Assembly (NCBI RefSeq): GCF_001649575.2
Contig: NC_051431.1
Location: forward strand, 6,875,739-6,939,738
Direction of reading: 5' to 3'
Source: Kryptolebias marmoratus
Taxonomy: Eukaryota > Chordata > Actinopteri > Cyprinodontiformes > Rivulidae
DNA length: 64,000 nt
Positions 37,310 to 49,726 of this stretch are shown one piece after another. Position 1 is the first letter of the stretch. Every line of letters begins with the position of its first letter. Under the pieces are notes generated by a model. It was given only the letters and a program-made list of their open reading frames with translations, did no database searches and was not told where the DNA came from. Position numbers and translations under genes: made by a program.

Positions 37310-37580
37310 GTGTTGTTTTATTATTAATACTTCCCAGCCAATGGGGTGTGGAATATGCATGGAGTGACCTGCCCTTCCCTCTTCTTATGCTAATTGTCAC
37401 TGACATTTCCAGCACATAGCAAACCCGCCCCGGCCTCTCTGCAGTGGACCAGAAAACCACCAAACATGAGCAACAATAAAATCCATCAAATGGAGCAATA
37501 ATCCTCCCTGGGACGTTAATATCATGCAATTACTGCCTTCCATTGGTTGCAGCATTGACCTGATATCTTGGGAAAGATTT
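37310..37580. promoter_or_regulatory. candidate conserved non-coding element
   Basis: Balanced stretch with CAGCCAATGGGGTG (CCAAT-type), GGAATATGCATGGAG, TATGCTAATTGTCA, CAATAATCC and ATCATGCAATTACTG, then CCATTGGTTG. Mixed POU- and homeodomain-type words and a CCAAT box on each strand. Texture-based. Confidence 0.25.
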
Positions 37581-39869
37581 TGTCGTCTTAAAAGGTTTGA
37601 CAGTCAGGTACTCTTTGTATGTGAAAGGCTACCACATTCATCTTCAGCCCATTTATCACTCCTGTCTTTTTTTCTGCAGTCCTCCATTCATCTATCAGTC
37701 CATTCATCTTTCCATTCATCAGCTCGTGTGGCCTTTGTTCCACGTTTGGATCCATCTGTCATGGCCTCTACAAAGCCTTGTGGCTGTATATATAGACATC
37801 TCATTTCAATGGTTCACCTTTGTTGGGTTGCCTAAGATAAACAATGTGCAGATTCTGAGTGTTCAAAGATATTTGGAGTAAAGTGACAGCTTGTGACTGA
37901 AATAGTTTGCGTTTTTAAGCATCTAACTCTTTTATTAAATTATCATGATTTGTGTTTGCTCCAGTGTTTGATGCGTTCATTTGCATACAATAATTTGAAG
38001 TTTTCCAAATATAAATGTCTGGTTGAACAAGAAACAAAACGTTCAAATTTTGCTGCCTGAACTGCAAATCCTGAAATCAAAGTTCCACCAGTCAAAATTC
38101 ATATGAAGGAAAACAAACCAAAACATTATATCGATGTACAGGAAGCACCCTGGTCAAAAAAGGTGTGACTTTATAACAAATAAAGATCTTTTCTGAACAT
38201 TTTTTGTTACAGCTTTGTTTAAATATGTATTTTATCTAAATCTTTTTTAATGCTTAATTTTATTCATCAAACATGTTTCCTTGTAATTTAGATGCATGTA
38301 CTTTGTCAGTTTACAACAGTTTTGTGACATGATTAAATTGTATTGATTTTCACTGCTTTCTTCCAAGCATTTACATTGATAAATTTAAAACATGCATGGT
38401 GCAAATGTAAATATACGTATCGTATGCTACGTCCAATTGAATCAAATTCTTGCGAGGCAGCTTTGTTACTGAATGTGCATTGGTTAGAGACCCTGTAAAA
38501 TAGTTTCCAAATTGTGTTTTATAAACCTGAACCAGGGTCTCCAAGAGTGGAGAAGGCTGAAACTAAACATGTGGAAAACAATCTGAAGAAATCATTTTAA
38601 TTATACTAAAGTTAACTGCAGCACTATAAGTTTACTTTGAATGAGGACCCTCAGCTAGATAGAGCTACATTCTGCCTTCTGGATTGTTTTTGGCAACATT
38701 CCCTCTGTATCACCAGGAGGCTTAAATTGTCTGCTAAGAGGGAAAAGTAGGATCAAGCTGAAGCAATAAGTGACTCTTGTTTTATCTTTAAAGCTCAGAG
38801 CACTTACATTCATCACTGCTCCCAACAACTTTTTTATCTTTTTTTTTTTAACAAAACCAGTCTTTTTTAGTTTACCTTTCAGACGTTTATAACTGATCTT
38901 TGTTATTTAGATTTGGACACATAAAAAAACAGTAATTCACAGGGCTGCAAGTGTTGGAGAAGGGTCCAGAGGCTTTCAGGCTTGTCACTTGAATTTTGAA
39001 TGTGTTCAAAAAGCGTGGGAGAAATTTCAAGTCAAAATATTCACCGAGTTGCCACGTGCATCTCGAACCCTTCTTGAGCTGCATTTTGACACCTGCACGG
39101 GAGCTGTCATTACAACAGGAAACGTGGGAATTCCATATCTAATTATGCTGATGAGAAGTAATATATTTTTAAAAAGCTGTCCAAATTGGAATTTCTACAA
39201 TTTAAAAGTGTACTCCAGTAGATTAAATCATAAATGTGGAGGCAGCTGCAAAGGTAGGTACAATGCAGACCGTGGTGGGTACAGTGTGGGCAGAGGTGGG
39301 CAAGGAAATATTGTGCGCTGCCTCCAATAGTTTTAGAAGCCTTGCACACAGAATAAGCTGTGATTTTCAAAAACTGTCGCAAATCGCTGCCATACAGGTT
39401 GCTGGTTGCAGACACTTTGCGATCAGAAATTTGTCTATTTTGTCGCAATTTTGAGTCGCCAACTTGTTTCCAATGGTTGCAGCACAGCAAGATACTTTCC
39501 TAAAAGGGAATTTAATCCAAGGTGCTGAGGTAATAAATGGCTTAAGCATCTACACAGCCACTGTGTTGTGCTTGATCTGATGTGTAAGAAACTATTATTT
39601 TGATTGATCAGAACAAGTGGATCAATGGGTTCCTGGAGAAAGAATATAAAAAAACAAGCTAAGTGGATTTCCTAGCTCCAATATATGCCAATTAACCTTA
39701 CACTCAGGCAATTAACAGTGAATGGAGTGGTTCAATATCACAAAAGTGAAGCCCCAAGAAGTTATTTGCAGAATAGTTTATCTCTATTGAGCTGCGTGGT
39801 GCCAGTCTTCAAACAAGGCAATCCACTCAGCCTGCACGGTAACCACCTCTGAACTTATTGGTAAATGTG

Positions 39870-40170
39870 ACCCCATGCCATGTCATCTTTTAATGATGAT
39901 TCATGCCAGCTCTCTGCCCCTGCACTTGGTCACTCCTAACCTCTTTGCATGTTAATGATGACTTTCCTTTCGACTGGGTGCTGTGGGTTCAGTGCATGGG
40001 TTCATACAAGACTCATGAGAGGTACACATGATTAGGGAGACGAATGATATAAGGGCCAATCATCTCCCACCCACTGCGGCCATTAAAACAACACACAGCG
40101 ACAATAGATCAGTGCTAATTGGATGCAGAATGTGACCGTAACACATTACTCCCATTAATCAGTGTATCTG
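39870..40170. promoter_or_regulatory. candidate conserved non-coding element
   Basis: About 300 bp of complex sequence with TTTAATGATGATTCATG (39889 on), TTTGCATGTTAAT (from 39944, a POU octamer-type half plus TAAT), GGCCAATCATC, GTGCTAATTGG and CCCATTAATCAG. GC-balanced against AT-rich flanks. Enhancer-like; conservation untested. Confidence 0.33.
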
Positions 40171-43130
40171 TCTTTGAGGAGAACTTGAGTTGACCTTATG
40201 ATTTACATCCTAATGGTTACTTTTTTAAATGCAACAACAACTTTAGAAATAAGGTGGTCAATACTAAAGACTGGTTCTCTTCAACTTGTTTATATAGCAG
40301 TGAGCTTGCATTAGTCTGAATGAGGAGTTCATGCTGTTATCCCACAAAATACTAAGACAAGCAGCACAGGAGACACTTAAGGTGGATTTTTTTTAGGTTT
40401 TGTTGATTTAGACCTGACATCTCTATTTTTTAAAGACTTTTTGGCTTCCTGTGGTTTGATATTTTATTACTGTTCATTTATTCTATATTTCATGCAAAAT
40501 TATGCTGTTGACATATCAAGTGTTTACACAAAAATCTAAAAAGATTTTGTGAAAATAACACGCATACCAATATTTGTCTACAAGACAATGCTGAGTTTGT
40601 TGTATTTGTCTTTATAAGAGTGGATATTGCCTGTTATGGACAAAGGAAGATTTTAAAAGTCACATTTCACCATTATATAAAACATATTTCCTGTTTTATA
40701 TACAATAAATGTGACTAATACAGAACTATACAGACTGTGTGCTGCCAGAGAATGTTTCCAGGAAACTGTAAAGAGCCCAGTTGACCAAGAAAATCAAATA
40801 AAGCTTTCTGCTCTAACATGAATGTGTTTATTTTGGAGTTTAATTACTTGGAAACATTTATTCTGTTTAAGCTTCTGGCTGTTTTTCTGTGGAGTTTGGT
40901 CAGTTGAGGCATTTCGGAGAATTGTGAGAAACATTTTCTTTTGTAGTTTTTATTTATATTAACTTAAAATTACAAGGTCACAACAGGCCACAAAATGCCA
41001 AACAGATTTGCAACAAACTGGAGGAAAAATATTGTTCAAATTTTGATAAAGTTCTGACTGTTTTCTGTTGCAAGTCAGTGGCCCTGAAGAAAAGAAATTA
41101 CTATTCATAATGTTTTGCTCCAGCTAACAAAAGTGTTGGTATTAATATGTGAAGCAATTCTTATTTAATTATTAGAATTATAATTTCCCATTTCTATGAT
41201 TTGTCTTTTATAGTAAAAACAGACTCAACAGGTTATAGCACTAGATGCAAAGGTTTTAAAATAGAAGGTGAAAAACTGGAGAATTACTATAGTTTGAAGA
41301 AAGCAAAATCATCAGTCCTTTAAAATATTTAATGGCTTTAACAATTGACTGTCACATCAAAAACTGTTATAATGTCTTTTACCTTCACTAACACTAGTTT
41401 GACTGAGGGGACTCAGTTCCTTGCTTCCCTTGTGCTGCTCCAAACAAAATAAAGCATTAAATCTAAATCTTTGAGCTTTTTTGACACTAATACATTCAAT
41501 AGCAGCCGTGGGACTTGTTCCTAAAATAATCTATGAAAATAAAATACTTTTTATAATTCATAATGTTTATCTCATTTCTATGCGACCTGTTAATAGATTA
41601 TTAATATGATAATTCTCCTTTATATATTAGTTTTGTCTTTCTTTTTCGACAGGTTGTTAGTCTTTTGGATTAGCATCAAACTGTTGTTTCACGTCGGGAA
41701 TTTAATGGTAAAAAAGGCTCATAAATGAGGCAGCGTGTGTCTGATGAACTCAGCACTGACAGCATACAGGAATGCAACCTTTTCTTTCCCATGACATAAA
41801 AACCCTTAAAACATTTTAAAATATACAATGTTGGCCTTTTCAAATGGATCTGAACATGTAGGTGTCTTTGGCAAATTTATTTCACAGTGCACTGCCTCTT
41901 ATTAACAGCATGTCACTTATCACAACTGCTCTTCTGATCAACACAGGAAGTATTCCTTTTGAACAAAGAGAAAACTGCTTCATCCAACCTTTGGAAAATC
42001 TGTTTAGGCATGCTTGTCACAGCGCAATCATGTTAAAACGTTTATTTCCTCAGGTTATAAGATGCCAAACCCTCCCACATTACTGCGGGTGTGTCCTCCT
42101 GTGAAGGTTTTCTTCAAGAGAGAATATCTCACCAATAAAAGGTGGATCATACTTGCATATTTCTTCAGCAAACACAGACTTTTACAATAAATGAGATGGT
42201 TTCCGAGACCAAAATGATATAGCAGAACAGTGAAACCATTCTGCTTCCATCCTCAACAGATGCTATCTTCAGGTCACAGGTACAGACCAATCATCTGTCA
42301 GCTGAGATTGACCAGCGCAGAAAGTATGGGAATTCAATGGTATGGCATTGCGATGATGGTTCTGCACTTCAGTCAGAAACATTACAGTCAATTGGGTGGA
42401 ATCCAATAAAGGTTGAGTCAAGGATGTGATAACCACACTGGTCCACGGATGAGATGAGAAGTCAAAGGTCCAAGAAAGAAGCCTTAAAACTCGAGTGTGT
42501 GTGAAGGAGAAACAAATTGCCATCAAATTATTGACAGGAAAGAAGGCAGGTTTTTCTATGATTGCTTTGGCGAAGAAAGACGGACACACTGCTTAGTAAA
42601 AAGTTACATCAAAAAAGAAAATCAAGCAGAGATGGGAAAGAAAACCCACCATTCTTAACCAACTACTTACTATATGTAGCACAAAAGGTAATAATTATTT
42701 TATCCTCAATATGTCTTTACAAAATGAGTATGTCCTCATGTCAAAATAATGTCACAACATGAGTCATTTGATATCAGACAAGGTAAAACTAGATTTATTT
42801 AACTTTTTCCATCTCTGATAGTATTTACATTTTACTGAATATCAGTCATTTCACAAGCTTCAGAAGTTTTGTTGAACAAACAGTTGTCAACAAAAAACAC
42901 CAGCTGTGAGCTTTCTGAATAAAATAAACATTTTCCTTGAGGGGGTAAATGTGTTTTTTTTTGTTTCTACCAGTTATCATTCTGGATGCCAAAGAACTTC
43001 TTGAGGCATTGGGTAAAATTTGATTGGAAGTGTCTTAATTTGTGTGACATGGTGTTCTCCTGGATTGCCATCAGGATCATATTTGGTGAATGACCCACAT
43101 GAAAAGGGTCCAATGGGGCTTGGGTCCATT

Positions 43131-43148
43131 CCCCCCCCCCAAAAAAAA
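43131..43148. repeat. C10A8 homopolymer pair
   Basis: Ten C followed directly by eight A. Sequencing or slippage could alter its length; it shifts any frame crossing it. Confidence 0.9.
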
Positions 43149-43782
43149 CATTTAGTCACATTACTGCAGTTTATTCAGAGGTTCATGCTGTAAAAAATGA
43201 GAGTGATTCCACAGAGCTCACATGCTCATTAAATCTTTTGTTGTTTAAAAACAGCCGAAACATTCTGGCATTCAGAATTGTTAATCTGTGTTCAGTGACA
43301 ACAGCTAAAAATATTACTGTGCTCAGTAACATTTAAACTCAGGGATGTAGAATAAAAGCAAAAGGCTAATTAAAATATGGTTATCTAAAAATCACCATAA
43401 TTGAAGGGTATTATTTTAAAATAGCAGCAGAGTTTTTATAATTCACGCACCTTTCCTTTTGTTTATTTTGCAGTAATATAAATGCAGAAACATGTTGTGT
43501 GTAGAGCCTCGTGATGCGATGGGGGTCTCATTTTGTAGACTAATGCAGCGCAATTAGTTAGCAAATTAGAAAACTTTGACACATATGTTGTTTTAATACA
43601 TTTCAATGAAAATATTATAATAAGACTACATCAGAAGGTAATAATTTTACTTTATTAAGCTTTTTTGTCATCAGATGCTGTTATGTTACAAAGAAGAAGA
43701 TTTAATGTAATGTAGCATTTCATCAACAGGTCTTCTACTGTACTAACACAACATGAAAACAGCTAAGTATTGTTTCTGACAT

Positions 43783-44097
43783 CCATCCATCCGTTGGGGA
43801 GCTGGTACTTATCTCCAGCAGTCACTCTGTGAGAGGCGGGGGACACCATGGACAGGTCGCAACTCCATCACAGGGCCACATAGAGACAAATGTGACAGAC
43901 AACCCTTCTCGCTCTCACTCACACCTAGGGACCATTTAGAGTAACCAACGGGCCTAACTTTTACTCTGTAGGAGGAACCTGGAGAAAACCCATACGTGCA
44001 CGGGGAGAACATGCAAACTCCACACAGAAAGAGCTGAAGGAGATCCTGCAACCTTTTTGCTGTGAGGTAAACGCTCCAACCACTGTGTCACCATGCC
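43783..44097 (-). mobile_element. tRNA-derived SINE, near full length
   Basis: On the minus strand it begins GGCATGGTGACACAGTGGTT, which carries a Pol III A-box-like TGGTGACACAGTGG, then TTACCTCACAGCAAAAAGG and a damaged B-box region (GGATCTCC where GGTTCGATTCC is expected). The conserved core GAGTTTGCATGTTCTCCCCG and GGGTTTTCTCCAGG follows, then TGTGGCCCTGTGATGGAGTT, and it ends in GGATGGATGG. Order and wording fit a common percomorph SINE with a LINE-derived tail. Mobilisation would need a partner LINE. No clear target duplication found. This is the best-preserved copy here. Confidence 0.82.
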
Positions 44098-45160
44098 AAG
44101 AACAAAATCTACAGTTTTCATTTTATTTTTAAAGATTTTCCTTTCGTTTGTCTTTTCTTTTAAATACAAGAACTAGGCTGCAGGTTTAATATCAAATCCC
44201 AAACTCCCAGTATCAGCTAATACAGCTGCTGAGTCATTGTTAGCAACTTTATCAAATCCATCATGATGTAGTTTGGGTTTTTGTGCCATTGAACAGTGGA
44301 GCCTAATGCACATCTTAATGTACATCAAAACATAAGGTGCCAAATCCTTTATATGTGCAATCTATCCCCTGCTTTTTCCTCATTGCTTGTTTCAGCCTTA
44401 CCATCTGTAGTTATGATTGTGATGACCGCTGTTGAAGGGCGCTCTGGATAAGTTTATTAAAAAGTATCATCAGTTGGCACTCAGCTCCAACATCTGACAT
44501 CTCACAGGTGAGTAACTCACCTTAAATAATAGTTTGTCCTTCAAAAAAAACACTGCCAAAGGCAGAGATATATAGTGCATTATAGTCCAGTGGCATAAAA
44601 TGTTTTTATATCCTTCATAAAACAGCACTCTCTTCTGTGTCCCTGTTTGAAAACTCTATTTTTCTCTGGGATCTAATGGGGCTCAATGGAACCCCTAATT
44701 GGCAGTCGCTGCAGCCTGTCCTTTGAGCTGCTGTTGCTGTGGGGAGATTTCACTGTTCAAACCAGCTTTGAAGTGCTTAAAAGAGATTTTTTTTCTTCAA
44801 TGCTGTGGCAGCAGATACAGCAATGGTCAGATGGGAAAATAATTGAATAGGAGAAGTAAAATTGAAGTCTGTGTCATAAGTCTACATTGGTGTACAGTGA
44901 GTCTGCAGAGAAGAGTGGCTTAGCATTGTTACCGTACCTAAACTAGCACCAAAGCTATCAGAAAGACCTACAGGTTTACAAAGCTCCTATTTCAAATGGA
45001 ACTCCACGCCCTGCTTGGAGAGTGAGAAAACTGGATGATCGCTAAGAGAAGCCTTTTATGTCTTTTTTTTTTTCTTGATTTAACTTGAAATAAGCTCAAA
45101 CCACAGATTGCTTTGTTTTAAATTCTACTCTTGTCCAAATATTTTTTGACCTTGCAGCTT

Positions 45161-45199
45161 CTCTGGTTTTAAGGCACAGATGCCTTAAAACAACCAGAG
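45161..45199. repeat. imperfect inverted repeat (16-bp stem, CAGA loop)
   Basis: CTCTGGTTTTAAGGCA, loop CAGA, then TGCCTTAAAACAACCAGAG: the right arm equals the reverse complement of the left with a 3-nt insertion (CAA). A short hairpin, below microRNA-precursor length. Confidence 0.8.
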
Positions 45200-45490
45200 C
45201 AGCATGTCAGATTAAGGAATTTTTTTTTTAATTCTATATACTGTATTAGTTTTAGCCATGTAATAAAACGGAGTACAGCAGCAGAGATCTTCCACCCGCT
45301 GGTGACTAGTATTAAAAAAAACAAAACACGGTAGGCTTTCAGTTCACATCATCTTAGAGTTTGATGGGTCATAAGTTAATTGATTAAACTAATATTTATT
45401 ATACAGGGTAGCTCTTTGGTTTTATGTTGTTGTTGGGTTTTTTGGGTTGTTTTTTTTTCCAATGACACAGGTTTGCAACCACAACAGTTC

Positions 45491-45754
45491 CTCCGTCCAT
45501 CCATTCAGGTTTTCAAACAGACTTCATCCTGTTCAGGGTCATGAGGGCTGGAACCCATTGCAGTAAAGTAAGAGGAAGGGTCCACAAAGATTTAGTACAT
45601 GCTCAGACTCAGAGTCGATGAGAAATCACCAATTAACCTTGAATGCTTATCCTTTGACTCTGTAAAGAAACTGAAGCACCCAGGGAGACCTTAAAAGCAC
45701 AGGGAAAAAAATGCTTCTTGTAGCAAGCAAACAACACTAATCACTGAATCACCA
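45491..45754 (-). mobile_element. tRNA-derived SINE, diverged copy
   Basis: On the minus strand: AATGGTGATTCAGTGATTAG (A-box-like head), TCAGTTTCTTTACAGAGTCA and AAAGGATAAGCATTCAAGGT, AATTGGTGATTTCTC, GCAATGGGTTCCAGCCCTCA and TGACCCTGAACAGGATGAAG, and the tail GAATGGATGGACGG. Same overall order as 43783-44097, but more diverged and with internal deletions; it may be a different subfamily. Same orientation, about 1.4 kb away. Confidence 0.7.
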
Positions 45755-47699
45755 TTACATTTAAAAGTTAAATAGCAGCATTTATCATTTGACAAACTGT
45801 ACAGAAATGTCCGATCTGCTTTGACAAATGTCTGCTCTGGAAAACAACCAGCTGATTAAAACAAAACCTATCATGTTAGTTCGAATAAATACGACAAAAT
45901 AAAATAAATTAATCTCAAACATTTTTTGACATTTAAAGAGTATTAAAACACATACCAAGACAACAATAATGTTAACAATAGTACGTTCACTAGCTTAAAT
46001 CACTGAGTCAAAGTCTCATTTAAGATGCTAAATATACACCGTCTCGACATTATAAGCTGAACTTCAGGTGGCTTTAAGTAATCACTTTCAAGCAGCATGT
46101 TAGCAGTTAGTAAAACTAACACATTTGTTGCCTTAAATGAATATTAAGTCAGTTTATGTATATAAAACTGAACACTAAAAACATTTAGCATTTATCTCGC
46201 AGACACATTAACATTTGATTGGAACATTTACCCTGCCCTGAGCAAATGTGTACGACTGGTAATACATGCGTGCTTTCGGGACAAAAAATGGCATACAAAT
46301 GATATTAAATTTGAAAAACAAAAAGAAATAAAAGAAAAAAAAATACTTGAAAATTTTAAATCCCTTAAGGGTCATTATGGCAGCAAACACTAAACTGATT
46401 AAAACTAACAATCACAGCAAAACCGTCTGTGGAAAACTGAAATTATGGTGCTGCTTTAAGTCACCTGGCCCATTTAATCCAAATAGCTTGTGATTAACCT
46501 CCAGAATGTCTATCATATCCATCACAAAAACCTTATACAATATCTGCAATGAATATACTTAAAAATCCAAAGAGAATGTTCACTAAAAGAAGTGGAATTA
46601 GCTCATGACTTGAAGGAAATGTGTTGATTCAACTTATTTCTTGTTTTGCTATTTAAGTTTTCATTGAGACTGTTACGGAGAGACAGAAAAGTGGCAACAA
46701 GAAAAGAAAATAGCAAACGCCTATGGGTCAGTTGTTTGGGTTGTTTAAATGCAATCAACTGAAAGTTCTTATTAGATACAGCAAATGGACACAGTGATGA
46801 ATCTGCAGAAACTGAAATAAGCTCAGCTTGGGTGAGCACTGAGTATTTCAGTGCTTTACAGTCTGATTCCGTTTCAACTAAGCTTAGAGAAAAAAGCGAA
46901 CTACTCAGTTCAAATAAGATGAAGAACTTCTGTAAAGTTCAGTCAGACGTTGAGATAAACAGAAAGTCAAAGACATTCACAAAGACACCACCTATCCGCC
47001 AATATCCAAATATGGAGGGCTTGGGCCAAAATCAACTCGTAATTCTGAGGGATTAATCCAAAAATTGAACATGTCTTCTTTGAGTTAGAACACAGGATCA
47101 TTTACACTGAATAAATCCTCCAAAATACTTTATCAGTAAGTTATAAAAAGTACAAAATAAAAAGAACAAACAGACAGAATACAGTAAATCACATGATGCC
47201 TGGTAATACTTAACATTTATTCAGTATTAAAATAAGATTAGTAATTTTGTTTGGGTTAATATGTAAACAAAGCATATTCGACCATAAATGTTCATTCTAC
47301 CAGAAAAAGCCTTGACATTCCTTTGCACTCAACAAGATGAATTTGTTGACCCTCTCTGTGTCTCCGGCAGGAATAGGTCTTACAGTCTGAAAATCAAAAA
47401 ACCGGAGCACAGATGGCAGTTCAGCAGATTGGATTAAGTCTTCAAAGAAGTCCCTCTCCACAAAAGCCGCTCTCTTCAGTCATGCTAATACTGTTTTTAT
47501 TTTCTTATCCACTTTTTTTCGCCCCCCACCAGTGGCTGGATAAAATAGGAACTCAAGAGCAGCACAAAACGCCCTGACAAGTGAATATTTATGGACAGGG
47601 GTGTTTAATGCTGAGAGTGGGCAAGCCTTAATGCAGCATCTCTGCCTGAGGCGAAGCCAGGAGACCCTCAGTCTGACAGAACACCTCCTCCCCATGATT

Positions 47700-47710
47700 C
47701 CCCCCCCCCC
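47700..47710. repeat. C11 homopolymer
   Basis: Eleven C in a locally C/T-rich tract (47680-47770). Confidence 0.9.
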
Positions 47711-47829
47711 ATCTCATTTCGACTTTTATCCTGAAAAACCAACTTCTCCCCCTCTCTCCTTTGCCCTTTCACTGGCTTTAATATGAACACACAGTCACAC
47801 AGGACTCCAGGGAAAATAAACATTTAATC

Positions 47830-48330
47830 AAAACCTTTTTTAATGTCACTTTACACTCTTGCTGTCCTCATGAATTGGTCAGGGAGCAATTGTCATTCAG
47901 GCACTTGGGCTCTTTATTACCCTGAATTTAACAGTGGTTGCACATGTATTACTTTTCAGGTGTCTGTCCTGAGATTTGAATCGCTGGTAAAATATGAATC
48001 CACATTCATGCTATTGATTGTCATCTGGGTGGGTGCAGATTTATTTTATTTTTTTCCCCATACATTCAAAAGAATGTTCTTCAGCGAGTCGGGCTCTCCT
48101 ACTTCAGTCTGGGCAGTAAAGTTTTTAGTTAGTCCACAGAGCAGTCAAGTGTGGAGAATTAAATGCAAGGCAGCTGACAAGCAATTAATATCAATTACAG
48201 GAGGAAAGAGTGTGAATGTGACTTCTCCAAATGAAAGCAGTTTCCACGTCTATATATATTTGAAAAGCACACAGCCTTTCAGGCAAATGGAATCAGCTTA
48301 TAATCAAGTCAAATGCACTGTAGCTCACAC
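47830..48330. promoter_or_regulatory. candidate conserved non-coding element
   Basis: A 500-bp repeat-free stretch with CATGAATTGGTCAGG, GGAGCAATTGTCATTC, GAATTAAATGCAAGGCAGC and GACAAGCAATTAATATCAAT, then TTACAGG. It coincides with the 163-codon plus-strand frame, but that frame shows no signal peptide, domain or codon bias. Reduced stop density may simply reflect higher GC and constrained non-coding sequence. Confidence 0.3.
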
Positions 48331-48598
48331 TTGACTAAACCTAGTTAAAAGTGGGATTTGAGAGTTTCAAAACCATGATTTCTCACATCTCATAATTACA
48401 CTGCTGGACTTTGCCTTTTCACAGTGAAAAGGTAAAAGTCACACAAAAGGCGCACTGTCTGATAGTGGCAACAAAGAGAGGGAAGCAGCTGAGTGAACAC
48501 AGCATTATGTAATCAATATCCCTGGTCAGTTGGAACAGAGAGAGGCGACTGAACCATGGTTTACACAGAAATTCTTTCTCATGCCACTGATGTCAAAG

Positions 48599-48619
48599 AA
48601 AAAAAAAAAAAAAAAAAAA
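48599..48619. repeat. poly-A tract
   Basis: About 20 A preceded by GTCAAAG. It could be a retroposed tail, but no recognisable retroposon precedes it on the plus strand. Confidence 0.9.
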
Positions 48620-49692
48620 GGAGCCAGGAGGTAAATGAAAAGCACTTTGAAATGGGCCAAAAATGAGAAGTATGATTTGAAGAAATCCAAGTTGATTGAA
48701 GGCACCTTGAAAAGGTGCAGGGGCAGCAATCCAAGTCAGAGCAGAGCAAGGTCAAGGTCTTACTTATCTCTGTAAATTAAAACTGTCGTTCGGAACAATT
48801 GAAGGATGATTTCAATTAAACTCTGCGCTTCAAGTCCTCAAGAGTCACTAAAGAACAAATACTATTTCTTTATTACTTCCTTATTATTCCTGCTGTGATC
48901 AAACCCTTCTCTATAGGTCAAACAGATGCCCACTGGGAAAACTTAGATTATAAAATACAAGCTACAATTCCCAAACACAGGTGCTTTTTAGCAGCTCTAA
49001 ATGATCAGCATTACATCCCTGATTTGGTGATGTCATCAGAATTTAAGGATCAGCTCACATTTGGTGATAAATATGACGAGTTGTTCTTCACTTTGCACTC
49101 TGTTTATGCCTTTTTGCATTTTAGTAGCATGCATTTATTTCAGTTTGCTTTTCTTTAAAAATCAAGCAAATAAAATAATTTGTAAGCAAAAGGCAACTGA
49201 GGATAAACATTTTATTTTTACAAAATCATTAATCTTGTCCCGACAGACATCTTCTCTTCTCTAGTCTGATATGCTCTTTACTCATCTCATATTTTGTAAG
49301 AATAGGTTATTTTAAATTATAAGGTTTTATTATTATAATAATGTTTTTAATGAAAGATTGTTTTCCTAGTTTAAAGTACAGCTAAGAAGTAGATGTTAAC
49401 ACAAACAAATTTGTAGAAACACAAATTAGATCTCTTTAAATTAAAGAATTCTTAGGACTCTGGAGAGAGGTTGTCTTGTTTTGATGTGCTCCTATCTGAG
49501 CAAAATGTTCATTTATAAATCATCAGAAGAAAAAATTTTCTGCATTTTTAATCACAAACTAACTTAAAAAGTTGGTAAAAATAAATGTCATTATTGAAAA
49601 TGGCCTGAAAAAAGTGATGTTTCAAGAATTTTTATTGTCATTTTTAAGTTGGAAAAATTAAATTATATAACGAGTCTTATTTAAAAACATTT

Positions 49693-49726
49693 AAAATGAA
49701 GCTACATTGATAAGTAGCTTCATTTT
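49693..49726. repeat. 13-bp perfect hairpin followed by a T-run
   Basis: AAAATGAAGCTAC, loop ATTGATAA, GTAGCTTCATTTT, with T's continuing for four more bases. It resembles an intrinsic terminator shape, but in a vertebrate chromosome that reading has no standing; a Pol III T-stop would matter only if a Pol III promoter lay upstream, and none was seen. Confidence 0.85.

Larger units (their letters stand above)
30985..43782. other. non-coding block, no gene recognised
   Basis: Contains two SINE-family fragments (32.9 and 33.2 kb), candidate regulatory stretches (31.84, 35.4, 37.3 and 39.9 kb), an A16 run at 37151-37166 and a C10A8 run at 43131-43148. The open frame 31682-32050 (+, 122 codons) has no recognised domain. 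A 60-codon minus frame at 42977-43159 reads like plausible protein (GSFTKYDPDGNPGEHH) but has no detectable family. 37660-37730 has loose CCATTCATC repeats. Confidence 0.6.
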
